From positions 1 through 64,000 of the forward strand of contig NZ_PCPT01000009.1 in assembly GCF_002975435.1 (NCBI RefSeq): 64,000 nucleotides of DNA. Direction: 5' to 3'. Under the pieces are notes generated by a model. That model was not told the DNA's origin, did not search any database, and was given only the letters and a program-made list of their open reading frames with translations. Each line of letters begins with the position of its first letter. The stretch's first letter is position 1. Shown here piece after piece: positions 36,302-45,423 of the stretch. Position numbers and translations under genes: made by a program. The stretch is from Arthrobacter sp. MYb227 (lineage in GTDB: Bacteria; Actinomycetota; Actinomycetes; Actinomycetales; Micrococcaceae).

Positions 36302-37960
36302 ATGGGCAAAACCAACCCACCTGCGAAGAAGCGCGCTCGCGTAGGACTTAGCGTCAAGATCCTAACGGTCCTATCTGTCGCAACACTGGCCCTAAGCGCC
36401 TGCGGCTCGGGGAACCAGGTTGCCGGTAATGCAGCGACCCCCACCAGCACCGAACCCGTTCAAGGCGGAACCTTCGTCTATGCGGAAGTTACCCCGATCA
36501 ATAACTGGCAAACTCAGGCTGCGCGCTTCTACGAAAAGTCCAACGTACTCAATAGCGTGCTCGACCGATTGACTTACTACGATGTCGAATCGGGAAAGCT
36601 CGTTGGCTGGATCGCCTCCACCTTCGAGACCAATAAGGACCAGACCGAAATCACCTTCACGATTCGTGATGGGGTGACCTTCTCCGACGGAACCGCTTTG
36701 GACGCGGCCGCCGTCAAGGCGAACCTTGATGCCTTGGGTCTGGGAATCAAGACGGCTCAGATCGCACCCAACGTTGATTTCTCTGCCTACGAGTCTTCAG
36801 AAGTTGTCGGCACAAACCAAGTCAAGGTCATCTTGAAGGCACCAGATGCCAACTTCCTGCGGGCCACCTCGTCGGTGACCGCGGGACTTGTCTCCCCTGC
36901 AACCTTGACGCTGGACAACGCTGGGCAGTCAGCAATTGCCAAGATCGTAGGGTCAGGACCGTTTGTCTTTGAATCCGAAAAAACGGATGAAGAGGTCACC
37001 TTCGCTAAACGTGCAGAGTATAAGTGGGCACCGGAAACCGCAGCAAACCAGGGCGCAGCGTACCTGGACAAGCTCGTGGTGAAGTATCTTCCTGAAGTGG
37101 CACACCGTGCCGGTGCGGTCCAGACCGGTCAAGTCGATTTGGTCCGTGGGCTTCAGCCCGTCGACGAGCAAGCACTGCAAGGCAGCGGGGACCAGGTACT
37201 TCCTGCCCAAGGAGTCGACCTGACCACCAACATGGCGGCAGTGCGCATTGGCAGCGGCAAACTCAATGATGTGAAGGTGCGTCAGGCGCTGCAGATCGGT
37301 ATCGATCGGCAGTCAATCAAGGACACAGTGCTTTCGGATTCTTATGTCATTGCAGACTCGGTACTTAACCACGCGGCCCCGGGATTCATCGATCTCTCGG
37401 CAGAGCTGGCCTATAACCCGGAGAAGTCTAAGGCTTTGCTCGATGAGGCAGGCTGGGTCCTCGGCGCGGACGGTGTGCGTGAAAAGGACGGCCAGAAACT
37501 AGAACTCACCGTCACAAGTTCAAATAACTCGGTGGTCATCAAGCCAGCATTCGAACTAATCGAACAGCAGTGGCGTGAAATTGGCGTCAAGCTCATCAAC
37601 CGAGCGGCAGATAATACATTCCTTGCCACGGCAATGATCGATCCCAACACCGAATTCTTTGGCACTCGTCAGTTTGCCTATGGCGGTCTGGGACCGGTCT
37701 TCGGCCCGGAGAACAATACGCAGACGTTGAACGCTGATACCGAGCTCAACGCGCTCTTTGCCAAGGAACGTGCCGCGAAAACCGAGGCCGAGCACAAGGA
37801 ACTCGTTGCCGAGGAACAACGCCAGCTAGTCACGCAAAAGGCCCTCTCCCTCGTTCTATGGGATGAAGTCCAGGTTTATGGTGGCAACTCGGATGCTCAC
37901 GTCGAATTTACCTCCGGTACCGCCCCAATTTTCCAGGGCGCCTGGAAAACCGGAAAGTAG
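36302..37960 (+). CDS. Oligopeptide/nickel-type ABC substrate-binding lipoprotein
   Basis: A 552-residue SBP_bac_5 lipoprotein. The signal peptide has a basic start and the lipobox LSAC near residue 36. Family marks are ESGKLVGWIASTFETN, ITFTIRDGVTFSDGTALDAAAVKANLD, the LNDVKVRQALQIGIDRQSI stretch and a C-terminal WDEVQVYGG. ATG 36302 follows GAGAGGAAA. It leads an operon of two permeases, a fused ATPase and a monooxygenase pair, all behind a SAM riboswitch. The ligand is thus more likely an organosulfur solute or sulfur-containing peptide than a general peptide; this is inference. Confidence 0.88.
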   Translation: MGKTNPPAKKRARVGLSVKILTVLSVATLALSACGSGNQVAGNAATPTSTEPVQGGTFVYAEVTPINNWQTQAARFYEKSNVLNSVLDRLTYYDVESGKLVGWIASTFETNKDQTEITFTIRDGVTFSDGTALDAAAVKANLDALGLGIKTAQIAPNVDFSAYESSEVVGTNQVKVILKAPDANFLRATSSVTAGLVSPATLTLDNAGQSAIAKIVGSGPFVFESEKTDEEVTFAKRAEYKWAPETAANQGAAYLDKLVVKYLPEVAHRAGAVQTGQVDLVRGLQPVDEQALQGSGDQVLPAQGVDLTTNMAAVRIGSGKLNDVKVRQALQIGIDRQSIKDTVLSDSYVIADSVLNHAAPGFIDLSAELAYNPEKSKALLDEAGWVLGADGVREKDGQKLELTVTSSNNSVVIKPAFELIEQQWREIGVKLINRAADNTFLATAMIDPNTEFFGTRQFAYGGLGPVFGPENNTQTLNADTELNALFAKERAAKTEAEHKELVAEEQRQLVTQKALSLVLWDEVQVYGGNSDAHVEFTSGTAPIFQGAWKTGK

Positions 37961-37970
37961 CTGATCCTTC

Positions 37971-38930
37971 ATGGCCGCATACATTGCCAAGCGCATAGGA
38001 CAAGCACTCTTGGTCATTTGGCTTGCCTACACGTTGGTCTTCCTTGCCGTGCAATTACTCCCAAATGACCCGGTCACGATCTTCCTTTCAGCGGATGCCG
38101 CGGCCGATCCGGCAACCATTGCTGCCATGAAGGCCCAGTACGGCTACGATCAGCCGCTACTCACCCAATACTTCAACCAGCTAATTGGCCTATTCCAGGG
38201 AGACTTTGGCTATTCGTTGGCCTCGGGACAACCAGTATCCGAACGCATTGGAGCCGTAGTTGGATCCACCCTGGTCTTGGCCTCAAGTTCCTTCATCACC
38301 GCCGTTCTATTCGCAGTATTGCTGGTGGCAGCGGCCACCTTGGCACGCCAAAGCTGGCTCAAGCGGCTGATCGTCAACCTGCCGCCGCTCTTTGCCGCGA
38401 TCCCGGTATTCTGGCTCGGCCTCGTTTTGCTACAGGTTCTTTCTATTCAACTGGGCGTCATGTCCCTGTTCCCGGACGGATCATTTGCCGCGATCGGGGT
38501 TCCGGTGTTGGTCTTGGCTATTCACGTATCTGCCCCGATCGCTCAGGTGCTGCTCAAGAGCGTGGATAACGTCAACGCACAACCGTTCGTGGATGTGTTG
38601 CGTGCCAAAGGTGCATCGCCGTCTTGGATTTTCTTCCGACACACGCTAAAGAATGCGGCGGCACCGGCCATGACCATTAGTGGAATCACCGTCGGAACCC
38701 TGTTGGCCGGATCCGTTATTACCGAAACCGTATTTGCCCGCTCCGGGCTTGGACAAGTGGTATTACAGGCAGTCACGGCCCAGGACGTTGCCCTAGTCCA
38801 GGGTCTTGTACTGCTGACCGCCACCGCATTTGTTGTGGTGAACCTCGTAGTTGACCTGCTCTACCCGTTATTGGATCCACGGATCCTCAAGAGTGGAACG
38901 CACGGGGCCCCGCGCGCACTTGCGGCCTAG
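37971..38930 (+). CDS. Oligopeptide-type ABC permease (DppB-like)
   Basis: A 319-residue permease of the DppB/OppB type with six helices. The N-terminal IAKRIGQALLVIWLAYTLVFL and LPNDPV are typical, as is the cytoplasmic EAA-like loop FVDVLRAKGASPSWIFFRHTLKNAAAPAM. It starts 10 bp after the binding-protein stop and is followed after 18 bp by the second permease. Confidence 0.9.
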   Translation: MAAYIAKRIGQALLVIWLAYTLVFLAVQLLPNDPVTIFLSADAAADPATIAAMKAQYGYDQPLLTQYFNQLIGLFQGDFGYSLASGQPVSERIGAVVGSTLVLASSSFITAVLFAVLLVAAATLARQSWLKRLIVNLPPLFAAIPVFWLGLVLLQVLSIQLGVMSLFPDGSFAAIGVPVLVLAIHVSAPIAQVLLKSVDNVNAQPFVDVLRAKGASPSWIFFRHTLKNAAAPAMTISGITVGTLLAGSVITETVFARSGLGQVVLQAVTAQDVALVQGLVLLTATAFVVVNLVVDLLYPLLDPRILKSGTHGAPRALAA

Positions 38931-38948
38931 GAAGAAACGGAGACTTTC

Positions 38949-39857
38949 ATGAGTATCAAGCTTGATGAACCACTTGAATTGGTCCAGAGCCCGGAAACAA
39001 TCATCGTTCCCGAAACTCCGGTAGCCGAAGAATCCCAGACCGCGCGCACAAAACCCTCAGCCCTCAAATCCCCGACCTTGTGGCTCACCTGCGCTCCGCT
39101 AATCATGATCTTAGGCTGGGCCTTGTTCCCGACGTTCTTTACCGGTTTTGACCCCATCAGTGGGGTGCCGGCACAGAAATTCCAGGGCCCCGGTGCCGAG
39201 CATTGGTTTGGAACCGATCATCTGGGCCGTGATGTCTTTGCCCGTGTGGTTCATGGAACCAGCCAGACCCTGCTGACCGCGGGCCTTGCGGTAACAATTG
39301 GTTTGGTCGTTGGAACCGGCTTGGGTCTCCTTGCCGCAACCGCCGGTCGGGCCGCCGACGCGGTAACCATGCGCCTCATTGACGTTTTGTTGGCGGTCCC
39401 GGGATTTCTGATTTCACTGATCATCGTCACGGCGTTCGCCCCCGGACCCATCTCATTGGGGGTGGGTGTTGGCATTGCCTCGATCGCTTCCTTCGCACGC
39501 GTCGTACGTTCCGAGGTATTGCGCGTGAGAAGCCTTGATTATGTTGAGGCGGCCTTCATGAACGGTGGAACCTACTGGTCGGTGGTGTTCAATCACATTC
39601 TGCCCAACTCCTGCGGCCCGGTATTGGCCCTATTGGCAGTAGACCTAGGGGTGGCAATCCTGGCGATTTCCGGTCTTGGGTTCCTCGGCTTCGGTTCTCC
39701 ACCGCCTACCCCTGAATGGGGACTGCTAATCGCCGAGGGCCGCCAATACCTGGCCTCGGCATGGTGGCTCACAACGCTTCCTGGGGTAGTCATCGTTGCC
39801 GTTGTCATCCTGCTGGCCGGACTGGGCCGTCAGCTTCACAAGATCTTCCGTTTCTAG
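38949..39857 (+). CDS. Oligopeptide-type ABC permease (DppC-like)
   Basis: A 302-residue DppC/OppC permease. A polar N-terminus of about 45 residues precedes the first helix. The HWFGTDHLGRDVFARVVHGTSQ motif is diagnostic for this subunit. The EAA loop is YVEAAFMNGGTYWSVVFNHILPN, and the C-terminal GFGSPPPTPEWGLLIAEG is typical. It pairs with the DppB-like gene upstream and the ATPase downstream. Confidence 0.9.
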   Translation: MSIKLDEPLELVQSPETIIVPETPVAEESQTARTKPSALKSPTLWLTCAPLIMILGWALFPTFFTGFDPISGVPAQKFQGPGAEHWFGTDHLGRDVFARVVHGTSQTLLTAGLAVTIGLVVGTGLGLLAATAGRAADAVTMRLIDVLLAVPGFLISLIIVTAFAPGPISLGVGVGIASIASFARVVRSEVLRVRSLDYVEAAFMNGGTYWSVVFNHILPNSCGPVLALLAVDLGVAILAISGLGFLGFGSPPPTPEWGLLIAEGRQYLASAWWLTTLPGVVIVAVVILLAGLGRQLHKIFRF

Positions 39858-39870
39858 TCAGGAGCACACC

Positions 39871-41508
39871 ATGAGCAGCATTGCCCAAACACCAAAGCTT
39901 CTGAATATCCGGGGGCTGGATATCACCTACGGAACTGGAACAGAAGCAGTCAGCGCGACACGGAACATCAACCTTGAATTGGCGGCCGGGGAAATCGTTG
40001 CCCTGGTTGGTGAATCCGGGTCGGGTAAGTCCACCTTGTCCAAGGCCATCATTGGGCTGCTACCTGAGGTTGCACGAATCGGCGGTGGGCGTATTGAACT
40101 AGCCGGCGAGGACCTGCTGCAATATACCGAAAAGCAACTCCAGGCGCTGCGTGGACGGCGTATTGGGATGGTTCCGCAGGATCCGGGGGCCTCGCTTGAT
40201 CCGGTTAAGACCATTGAGTCGCAGGTTGCTGAGGTCTTCCGTTTACACCCACAGGGTGCCAAACGATCCAAGAAGCAGCTGCGCACCGAGGTCATCCGAT
40301 TGCTGAATTTGGTGGGAATCGACCGTCCGGAGCAACGCCTCACGCAGTACCCGCACGAACTGTCCGGAGGCCTGAAACAGCGTGTGTTGATCGCGATTGC
40401 CTTTGCGCTGGAACCGGATCTACTGATTGCCGATGAGCCGACCTCTGCATTGGATGTCACGGTTCAACAAACAATCCTAGAAGTGTTCACCCGCCTCGCC
40501 AGAGAGATGGGGACGGCGGTCATCTTCGTGACCCATGACCTCGCCGTCGCCACCGACATAGCCGACCGCATCGTGGTCATGCAGCACGGCCGGATCAAGG
40601 AAGACCGCCCGGTACGTGAGATCCTCCAAAATCCTCACGACCCCTACACCAGGATGCTGCTCACCGAAGCAGCACCAACCGAGGGCACAGCGGATGACAG
40701 CCTTGCCACGGCAAGCGAGCTGATCCCGGCGATCGAGGTACTTGGTCTACACAAGGTGTACGGCAACGGAAAGACCGAACATACCGCGGTAGACTCAGTG
40801 TCCTTCGCTGTACGCCCTGGCACCACGTTCTCCCTGGTCGGAGAATCCGGCTCCGGAAAGTCGACGACAGCCCGCATCATCATGCGACTACTTGACCCCA
40901 CCGCCGGAACCGTAAAAATTCATGGCACAGACATCACCACGGTTCGTGGGGCAGCTAAACGCGAGTTATGGCGCAGCCTGCAACTTGTTTACCAAAATCC
41001 AGATTCTGCACTGGATCCGCGCTACTCGGTATCGCGCATCATTAGCGAACCACTGGAAAACTATAAAGTCGGCAGCAAAAGCGAACGCAAAACCCGGGTC
41101 AGCGAACTACTCGATGCGGTAAACCTGCCCTCGCGCTTGGCCGAACTTGGTAGCAAGGAACTCTCCGGTGGCCAACGGCAACGTGTTGCCATCGCCCGCG
41201 CGCTGGCCTTGGGAGCCAAAACATTAGTTCTTGACGAGGCCCTATCGGCTCTCGACGTGCTCACCCAAGCACAGATCCTCACGCTACTTGAGGATCTACA
41301 AATTACTCAGGGCTTGTCTTACCTCTTTATCTCCCACGACCTTCATGTCGTGGAACGCTTCTCACATGATGTGGGAGTCATGCACCAGGGCCGACTGGTT
41401 GAAACCGGTTCCGCTGCCCAGGTCTTTGAAAACCCCACAAGCCAATACACGCAACAGTTACTGGACTCGAACCCCGGAACGCTCTTGCGGGAACTCGCTC
41501 TCAGCTAA
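39871..41508 (+). CDS. Fused double ABC ATPase (DppD-DppF type)
   Basis: A 545-residue protein with two complete ABC ATPase modules. Module 1 has Walker A GESGSGKST, signature LSGGLKQR, Walker B LLIADEPTSALD. Module 2 from about residue 290 has GESGSGKST, LSGGQRQR, and a Walker B VLDEALSALD. The second Walker B has EALSALD where EPTSALD is usual, a mild change that keeps the catalytic Glu. AGGAG precedes ATG 39871; the frame is open upstream inside the permease gene. It energises the two-permease importer. Such fusions are common in Actinobacteria. Confidence 0.92.
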   Translation: MSSIAQTPKLLNIRGLDITYGTGTEAVSATRNINLELAAGEIVALVGESGSGKSTLSKAIIGLLPEVARIGGGRIELAGEDLLQYTEKQLQALRGRRIGMVPQDPGASLDPVKTIESQVAEVFRLHPQGAKRSKKQLRTEVIRLLNLVGIDRPEQRLTQYPHELSGGLKQRVLIAIAFALEPDLLIADEPTSALDVTVQQTILEVFTRLAREMGTAVIFVTHDLAVATDIADRIVVMQHGRIKEDRPVREILQNPHDPYTRMLLTEAAPTEGTADDSLATASELIPAIEVLGLHKVYGNGKTEHTAVDSVSFAVRPGTTFSLVGESGSGKSTTARIIMRLLDPTAGTVKIHGTDITTVRGAAKRELWRSLQLVYQNPDSALDPRYSVSRIISEPLENYKVGSKSERKTRVSELLDAVNLPSRLAELGSKELSGGQRQRVAIARALALGAKTLVLDEALSALDVLTQAQILTLLEDLQITQGLSYLFISHDLHVVERFSHDVGVMHQGRLVETGSAAQVFENPTSQYTQQLLDSNPGTLLRELALS

Positions 41509-41579
41509 CAGACCAACGGATCTGCACAAAATTTCTTATCTTCTCAACTACTCATCCCCTCAGAAACAAAGGAAAGCTC

Positions 41580-42815
41580 ATGAGCACCACACAGGTACAG
41601 GAACGAACTGCGGAGGCAAGATACGCGGAACTTAGTGCACGCTTCGCACCGGTCTTTGCCCGCATTGCCGAAGGCACGGTTGAACGCGAAAATAACCATG
41701 TGTTGCCCTTCGAACCGGTGAAGTGGCTCAAGGAGGCCGGGTTCACCACGCTACGTGTACCCGCAGCACATGGGAGAGACCCGGTCAGCCACGAACACCT
41801 CTTCAGGCTCATCGTTGAGCTCTCAGCCGCCGACTCCAACGTCGGGCACCTGCTGCGCAGCCACTTCTCCTTCGTAGAAACCATCGCACTGCAGCCCGAG
41901 GAATTTCAGCTGCGCTGGTTCCCACGCGTACTAGCCGGAGAAATCTTTGGCAATGCCGCCACGGAAAAGGGCGGCAACGCGCTGGGCACCACCAACACCA
42001 CGCTGCGCCAGGAAAACGGTACATGGTTGCTCCATGGCGAAAAGTATTACACCACCGGCTCAATCTTTGCCGACTGGGTAGTTGTCATGGCAAGCACCGC
42101 GGGCGTCGAGGGACGCCAGTACGCGATCGTGCGTGCCGATGACGCAAAGGTGCGCATCATCGATGATTGGGACGGATTTGGCCAGCCTCTGACGGGTACT
42201 GGCACCGCGATCTTCGATGATGTTGTTGTTCCCTTTGAAGACATTATCCAACGCAAGGTTTCCTCCACCCTGGAACCGGCCTTCTTCCAGCTCGCACTGC
42301 TCAGCGTGCTTGCCGGCATCGGACGCGCAGCGCTCGCCGACGCCGCGGACCTGGTGCGTAGCCGCACCCGCACCTTCAACACCGGCTCCGGGGACTTATT
42401 CCGCAATGATCCGCTCATTCAGGAAAAAGTTGGCCGCATTGCTGCCGGAGTCTATGCCGCAGACTCAATCGTCTTTGCCGCGGCTCGCGACTTGGACGCA
42501 GCGGTAGATGCTTCGCTGAACCTAGATCCAACGGCTGCCTTTGTGCGCGCCGAACTTGCCGTGCAGCTGGCCCACGTGGCCGTGCCCAAACTGGTCCTCG
42601 ATGCCACCAGCGAACTCTTTGACGTTACCGGCGCCTCCGCGGTTTCCCGCGGTAAATCCCTAGACCGGCACTGGCGCAACGCCCGCACCGTCGCCACGCA
42701 CAACCCGGTGGCCTTCAAGGCCCGCTCGGTGGGCGACTACTACATTAATGGCACCATCCCCACCGGACTTCACTCCATTGGCGAAGCCAAGGATTCGAAA
42801 GCAGGCAACAAATAA
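41580..42815 (+). CDS. Second SfnB/DszC-like flavin-dependent monooxygenase
   Basis: A 411-residue paralogue of the protein at 32192. It shares LFRLIVELSAADSNVGHLLRSHFSFVE, GNAATEKGGNALGT, GEKYYTTGSIFADW, DDWDGFGQPLTGTGTA and DRHWRNARTVATHNPVAFKAR. It lacks the 45-residue N-terminal extension of the first copy. AAAGGAAAGCTC precedes ATG 41580. It is coupled to the next gene, whose ATG directly follows its stop. Its place downstream of a SAM-controlled importer suggests it processes the imported sulfur compound. Acyl-CoA dehydrogenase activity is less likely given the partner enzyme. Confidence 0.83.
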   Translation: MSTTQVQERTAEARYAELSARFAPVFARIAEGTVERENNHVLPFEPVKWLKEAGFTTLRVPAAHGRDPVSHEHLFRLIVELSAADSNVGHLLRSHFSFVETIALQPEEFQLRWFPRVLAGEIFGNAATEKGGNALGTTNTTLRQENGTWLLHGEKYYTTGSIFADWVVVMASTAGVEGRQYAIVRADDAKVRIIDDWDGFGQPLTGTGTAIFDDVVVPFEDIIQRKVSSTLEPAFFQLALLSVLAGIGRAALADAADLVRSRTRTFNTGSGDLFRNDPLIQEKVGRIAAGVYAADSIVFAAARDLDAAVDASLNLDPTAAFVRAELAVQLAHVAVPKLVLDATSELFDVTGASAVSRGKSLDRHWRNARTVATHNPVAFKARSVGDYYINGTIPTGLHSIGEAKDSKAGNK

Positions 42816-44234
42816 ATGGGTACCTTTGACGCGCGCCCGCGCCTATTACTCAGTGCTTTTTTGATGAACACCTCAAGCCACATCCTGGGGGGACAATGGC
42901 GTCACCCGGAGGCCCAACAACACCGCTTCAACGAGCTGCAGCTCTGGGTGGATCTGGCCAAGCAATTGGAGGATGCAAAGTTCGACAATATGTTCTTTGC
43001 CGATGTAGTGGGTCTCTATGGGGATCATGAAGGAGGTTGGGCCTCAATGGTCCGTAAAGGTATGCAGGTTCCCTCGCATGACCCATTGGTGCTGCTCTCC
43101 GCGCTTGCCGCGACCACCAGCGAAATTGGCCTGGCCATGACCAGCTCCGTGGTGCAGGCTTCCCCGTTCCAGTTCGCACGCCAGCTTTCCACCCTTGACC
43201 ATATTTCCAACGGGCGCGTGGCCTGGAACATTGTCACCAGCGTGCTGGAAAATTCGCACAAGAACTTCGGTGCTGCCGGGCTCACCGCCCACGATGACCG
43301 TTACGACTGGGCTGATGAATACGTAGAGGTCACCTACAAGTTGTGGGAAGGATCTTGGGAAGACGACGCGCTATTGGCCGACAAGGTTTCCGGTATCTTT
43401 GCTGACCCAGCGAAGGTCAACAAGATTCACCATGCCGGCAATCGATACTCAATTGAGGGCCCGCACCTGGCCATTCCGAGCCCTCAGCGCACCCCGTTCC
43501 TGTTCCAGGCAGGTTCTTCAGCCCGCGGCAAACAATTTGCCGCGCAGCATGCGGAGGCAACTTTCCTCTTTGCACCACATGCGCAGTACGTGGCCAAGCA
43601 GGTGGGCAAGATCCGTGAACTAGAAGCAGCAGCGGGGCGCGCCAAGGGCGATGTAAAGGTCTTTGCCGGGCTTTCGTTCGTGGTGGGAAGCACCGAAGAA
43701 GAAGCAAAGCGTAAGGAAGCCGAGTACGACGAGTACCTAGACCTACACGCCATCGTTGCCCACATCGGCGGTGGCATCGGGGTGGACCTCGGGGGGCTGG
43801 ATCTTGACACCCCGCTGGGGGACATCGAGACAGAGGGTGCCCGTGGCGTGCTGGAAGCCGCGATTGCCTCGGTTCCCGGTGGCAAGCCGACCATCGGGGA
43901 CTTGGCTCGTTACCGGGCCAAAGCACAGCAGATCTCCGGCACTCCGGAGCAGATCGTTGATGAGATTGAACGCTGGCAGGATGCGGGCATGGATGGGCTA
44001 AATATCATGAACCAGGTCCTACCCGGTTCGTACACCGACTTCATCGAGGGAATTCTGCCCGAACTGCACAAGCGTGGCCTTGCGCAGACCGAATACGCAC
44101 CGGGAACCTTGCGCGAGAAGGTCTTTGGGCGCGGGGCTCGGCTTGAAGATACTCACCCGGCGGCCCGCTTCCGTGGCGCGTTCTCAGAGTTCTCGGCGGC
44201 CAATACCGAGAAGAAGTTTGAAACCATCACCTGA
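42816..44234 (+). CDS. Second NtaA/SnaA/DszA-family FMN-dependent monooxygenase
   Basis: A 472-residue luciferase-like monooxygenase, paralogous to the protein at 33618. Shared marks are the LLLSAFLMNTSSH start, KFDNMFFADVVG, LSTLDHISNGRVAWNIVTSVL, ADEYVEVTYKLWEGSW and the late ISGTPEQIVDEI. The start abuts the stop of the SfnB-like gene, implying translational coupling and a matched enzyme pair. It is last gene of the SAM-controlled operon and is followed by a terminator hairpin. It needs reduced flavin from a reductase not seen in this window. Confidence 0.85.
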   Translation: MGTFDARPRLLLSAFLMNTSSHILGGQWRHPEAQQHRFNELQLWVDLAKQLEDAKFDNMFFADVVGLYGDHEGGWASMVRKGMQVPSHDPLVLLSALAATTSEIGLAMTSSVVQASPFQFARQLSTLDHISNGRVAWNIVTSVLENSHKNFGAAGLTAHDDRYDWADEYVEVTYKLWEGSWEDDALLADKVSGIFADPAKVNKIHHAGNRYSIEGPHLAIPSPQRTPFLFQAGSSARGKQFAAQHAEATFLFAPHAQYVAKQVGKIRELEAAAGRAKGDVKVFAGLSFVVGSTEEEAKRKEAEYDEYLDLHAIVAHIGGGIGVDLGGLDLDTPLGDIETEGARGVLEAAIASVPGGKPTIGDLARYRAKAQQISGTPEQIVDEIERWQDAGMDGLNIMNQVLPGSYTDFIEGILPELHKRGLAQTEYAPGTLREKVFGRGARLEDTHPAARFRGAFSEFSAANTEKKFETIT

Positions 44235-44264
44235 ATAATGCTGAGAGTTTCGTAGCCCTAATAA

Positions 44265-44310
44265 CGGGTGGTTGGTGCACGAGATGAGAATCCAAGCACC
44301 GACCACCCTC
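44265..44310 (+). terminator. Terminator after the monooxygenase operon
   Basis: GGGTGGTTGGTGC (44266-44278) pairs with GCACCGACCACCC (44296-44308) with one G-U pair. A TCGTTT follows. Confidence 0.8.
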
Positions 44311-44370
44311 GTTTAAGCCCTAAGATATTTGACCTGCCTACCTTGAGAATTCGGCTGTAGCGTGGGTGTC

Positions 44371-44799
44371 ATGAGCACCGAAGTCGAAATACCTCATGTT
44401 AATGATCCAGAGATCATCAGTCGTTTGTTGAACACTCCTGCACGCTGGGCAGTGGTTGGTCTGAGCAATAATCCACGGCGAGTGGCTCCCGGTGTATCAA
44501 AATTTCTGCAAGAGAAACTTGGCATGAAAATAGTTCCTGTTTCCTTGCGCGGTGACAGCGTTTTAGGCGAACCAGGTTTCCAAAAGCTTGCTGATATTAC
44601 CGGGCACATTGACGTTGTGGATTGCTTTGTTAACTCATCGCGGGTTGGCGCGGTTGTTGAGCAAGCCATTGCCATTGGGGCTAGCGCGGTGTGGCTTCAA
44701 TTGGGTGTTATTGATGAGGCTGCCGCTGCGCGTGCTAAGCAGGCAGGGCTTGAAGTAGTGATGGATACCTGTCCTGTCATGGAATTTCCGCACCTATAA
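44371..44799 (+). CDS. CoA-binding domain protein, second paralogue
   Basis: A 142-residue CoA_binding_2 protein. It shows ARWAVVGLSNNPRRVAPGVSKFL near residue 28, VPVSLRGDSVLG, VVDCFVNSSRVG, ASAVWLQLGVIDEAAAARAKQAGL and VVMDTCPVMEF. It is shorter than the copy next to metY and lacks its C-terminal tail, but has the same fold and ending pattern. No good ribosome binding site precedes ATG 44371; a short leader is possible. It sits alone after the sulfur-scavenging operon. Confidence 0.85.
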   Translation: MSTEVEIPHVNDPEIISRLLNTPARWAVVGLSNNPRRVAPGVSKFLQEKLGMKIVPVSLRGDSVLGEPGFQKLADITGHIDVVDCFVNSSRVGAVVEQAIAIGASAVWLQLGVIDEAAAARAKQAGLEVVMDTCPVMEFPHL

Positions 44800-44978
44800 C
44801 CAAATAATTACGCGCTGCTTCCAAGGATCGCAACCTACCCTCAAGACAGGTGCACTTCTCGAAGATACTTTTGGCGCCGTAATGGAGCCGAGCTGCCCGG
44901 GAACCTAATCCTGCGATGCGGTCCATATTTTTTGTCTTTTCCCGGCCATTGTGGCGGTGAAGAAGCCTAGATTCTCCG

Positions 44979-45043
44979 AACGATACTTATCGTTTCTGTG
45001 CCTCACTGCCATCGCTAAGGTCGAGTGAGAAAGTGGCTCGACC
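44979..45043. repeat. Two small inverted repeats upstream of the pilus operon
   Basis: AACGATA (44979-44985) pairs with TATCGTT (44988-44994). GGTCGAG (45019-45025) pairs with CTCGACC (45037-45043), which is followed by GTTTCTT. The first looks like an operator and the second like a weak terminator. The rest of 44800-45075 shows no gene. Confidence 0.4.
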
Positions 45044-45075
45044 GTTTCTTGCTACCTCAATGACGTGAAATAATT

Positions 45076-45372
45076 TTGTTTGACGTCACAAATCCGTCCT
45101 CAGCTGAAGTTACTAGTCTTCCAAAACGGATAGTAACGTGGCACACAAAGCCCGCCATTGCGGGGGCTGTTGCAATTTTTGAGGGTGAGTATGAATGGGT
45201 GCTTTCAGAAAGTGCGTATGTAACAAAGCTAGACGTATGGCGTAAAACGCGGTTAGTGTCATCGCAGCAAGGAAACACAAATTGGGTGCTGGGACCTGAC
45301 ACATACTGGGGGACGTTCGAACTTGGGGTTCGAGCAGAACAAGCGGATCGGCTGGGACTGACCCGTTACTAG
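45076..45372 (+). CDS. Doubtful 98-residue open frame
   Basis: A TTG-initiated frame without a ribosome binding site, of AT-rich composition compared with its surroundings. It could encode a small soluble protein, but I recognise nothing in it. It overlaps the likely promoter region of the adhesin gene, so it may be non-coding. Confidence 0.2.
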   Translation: MFDVTNPSSAEVTSLPKRIVTWHTKPAIAGAVAIFEGEYEWVLSESAYVTKLDVWRKTRLVSSQQGNTNWVLGPDTYWGTFELGVRAEQADRLGLTRY

Positions 45373-45423
45373 TGTTTGTTGTGTGGTTTTCGCACCCCTT
45401 GGGGCAATTGGGGTAATTACACC

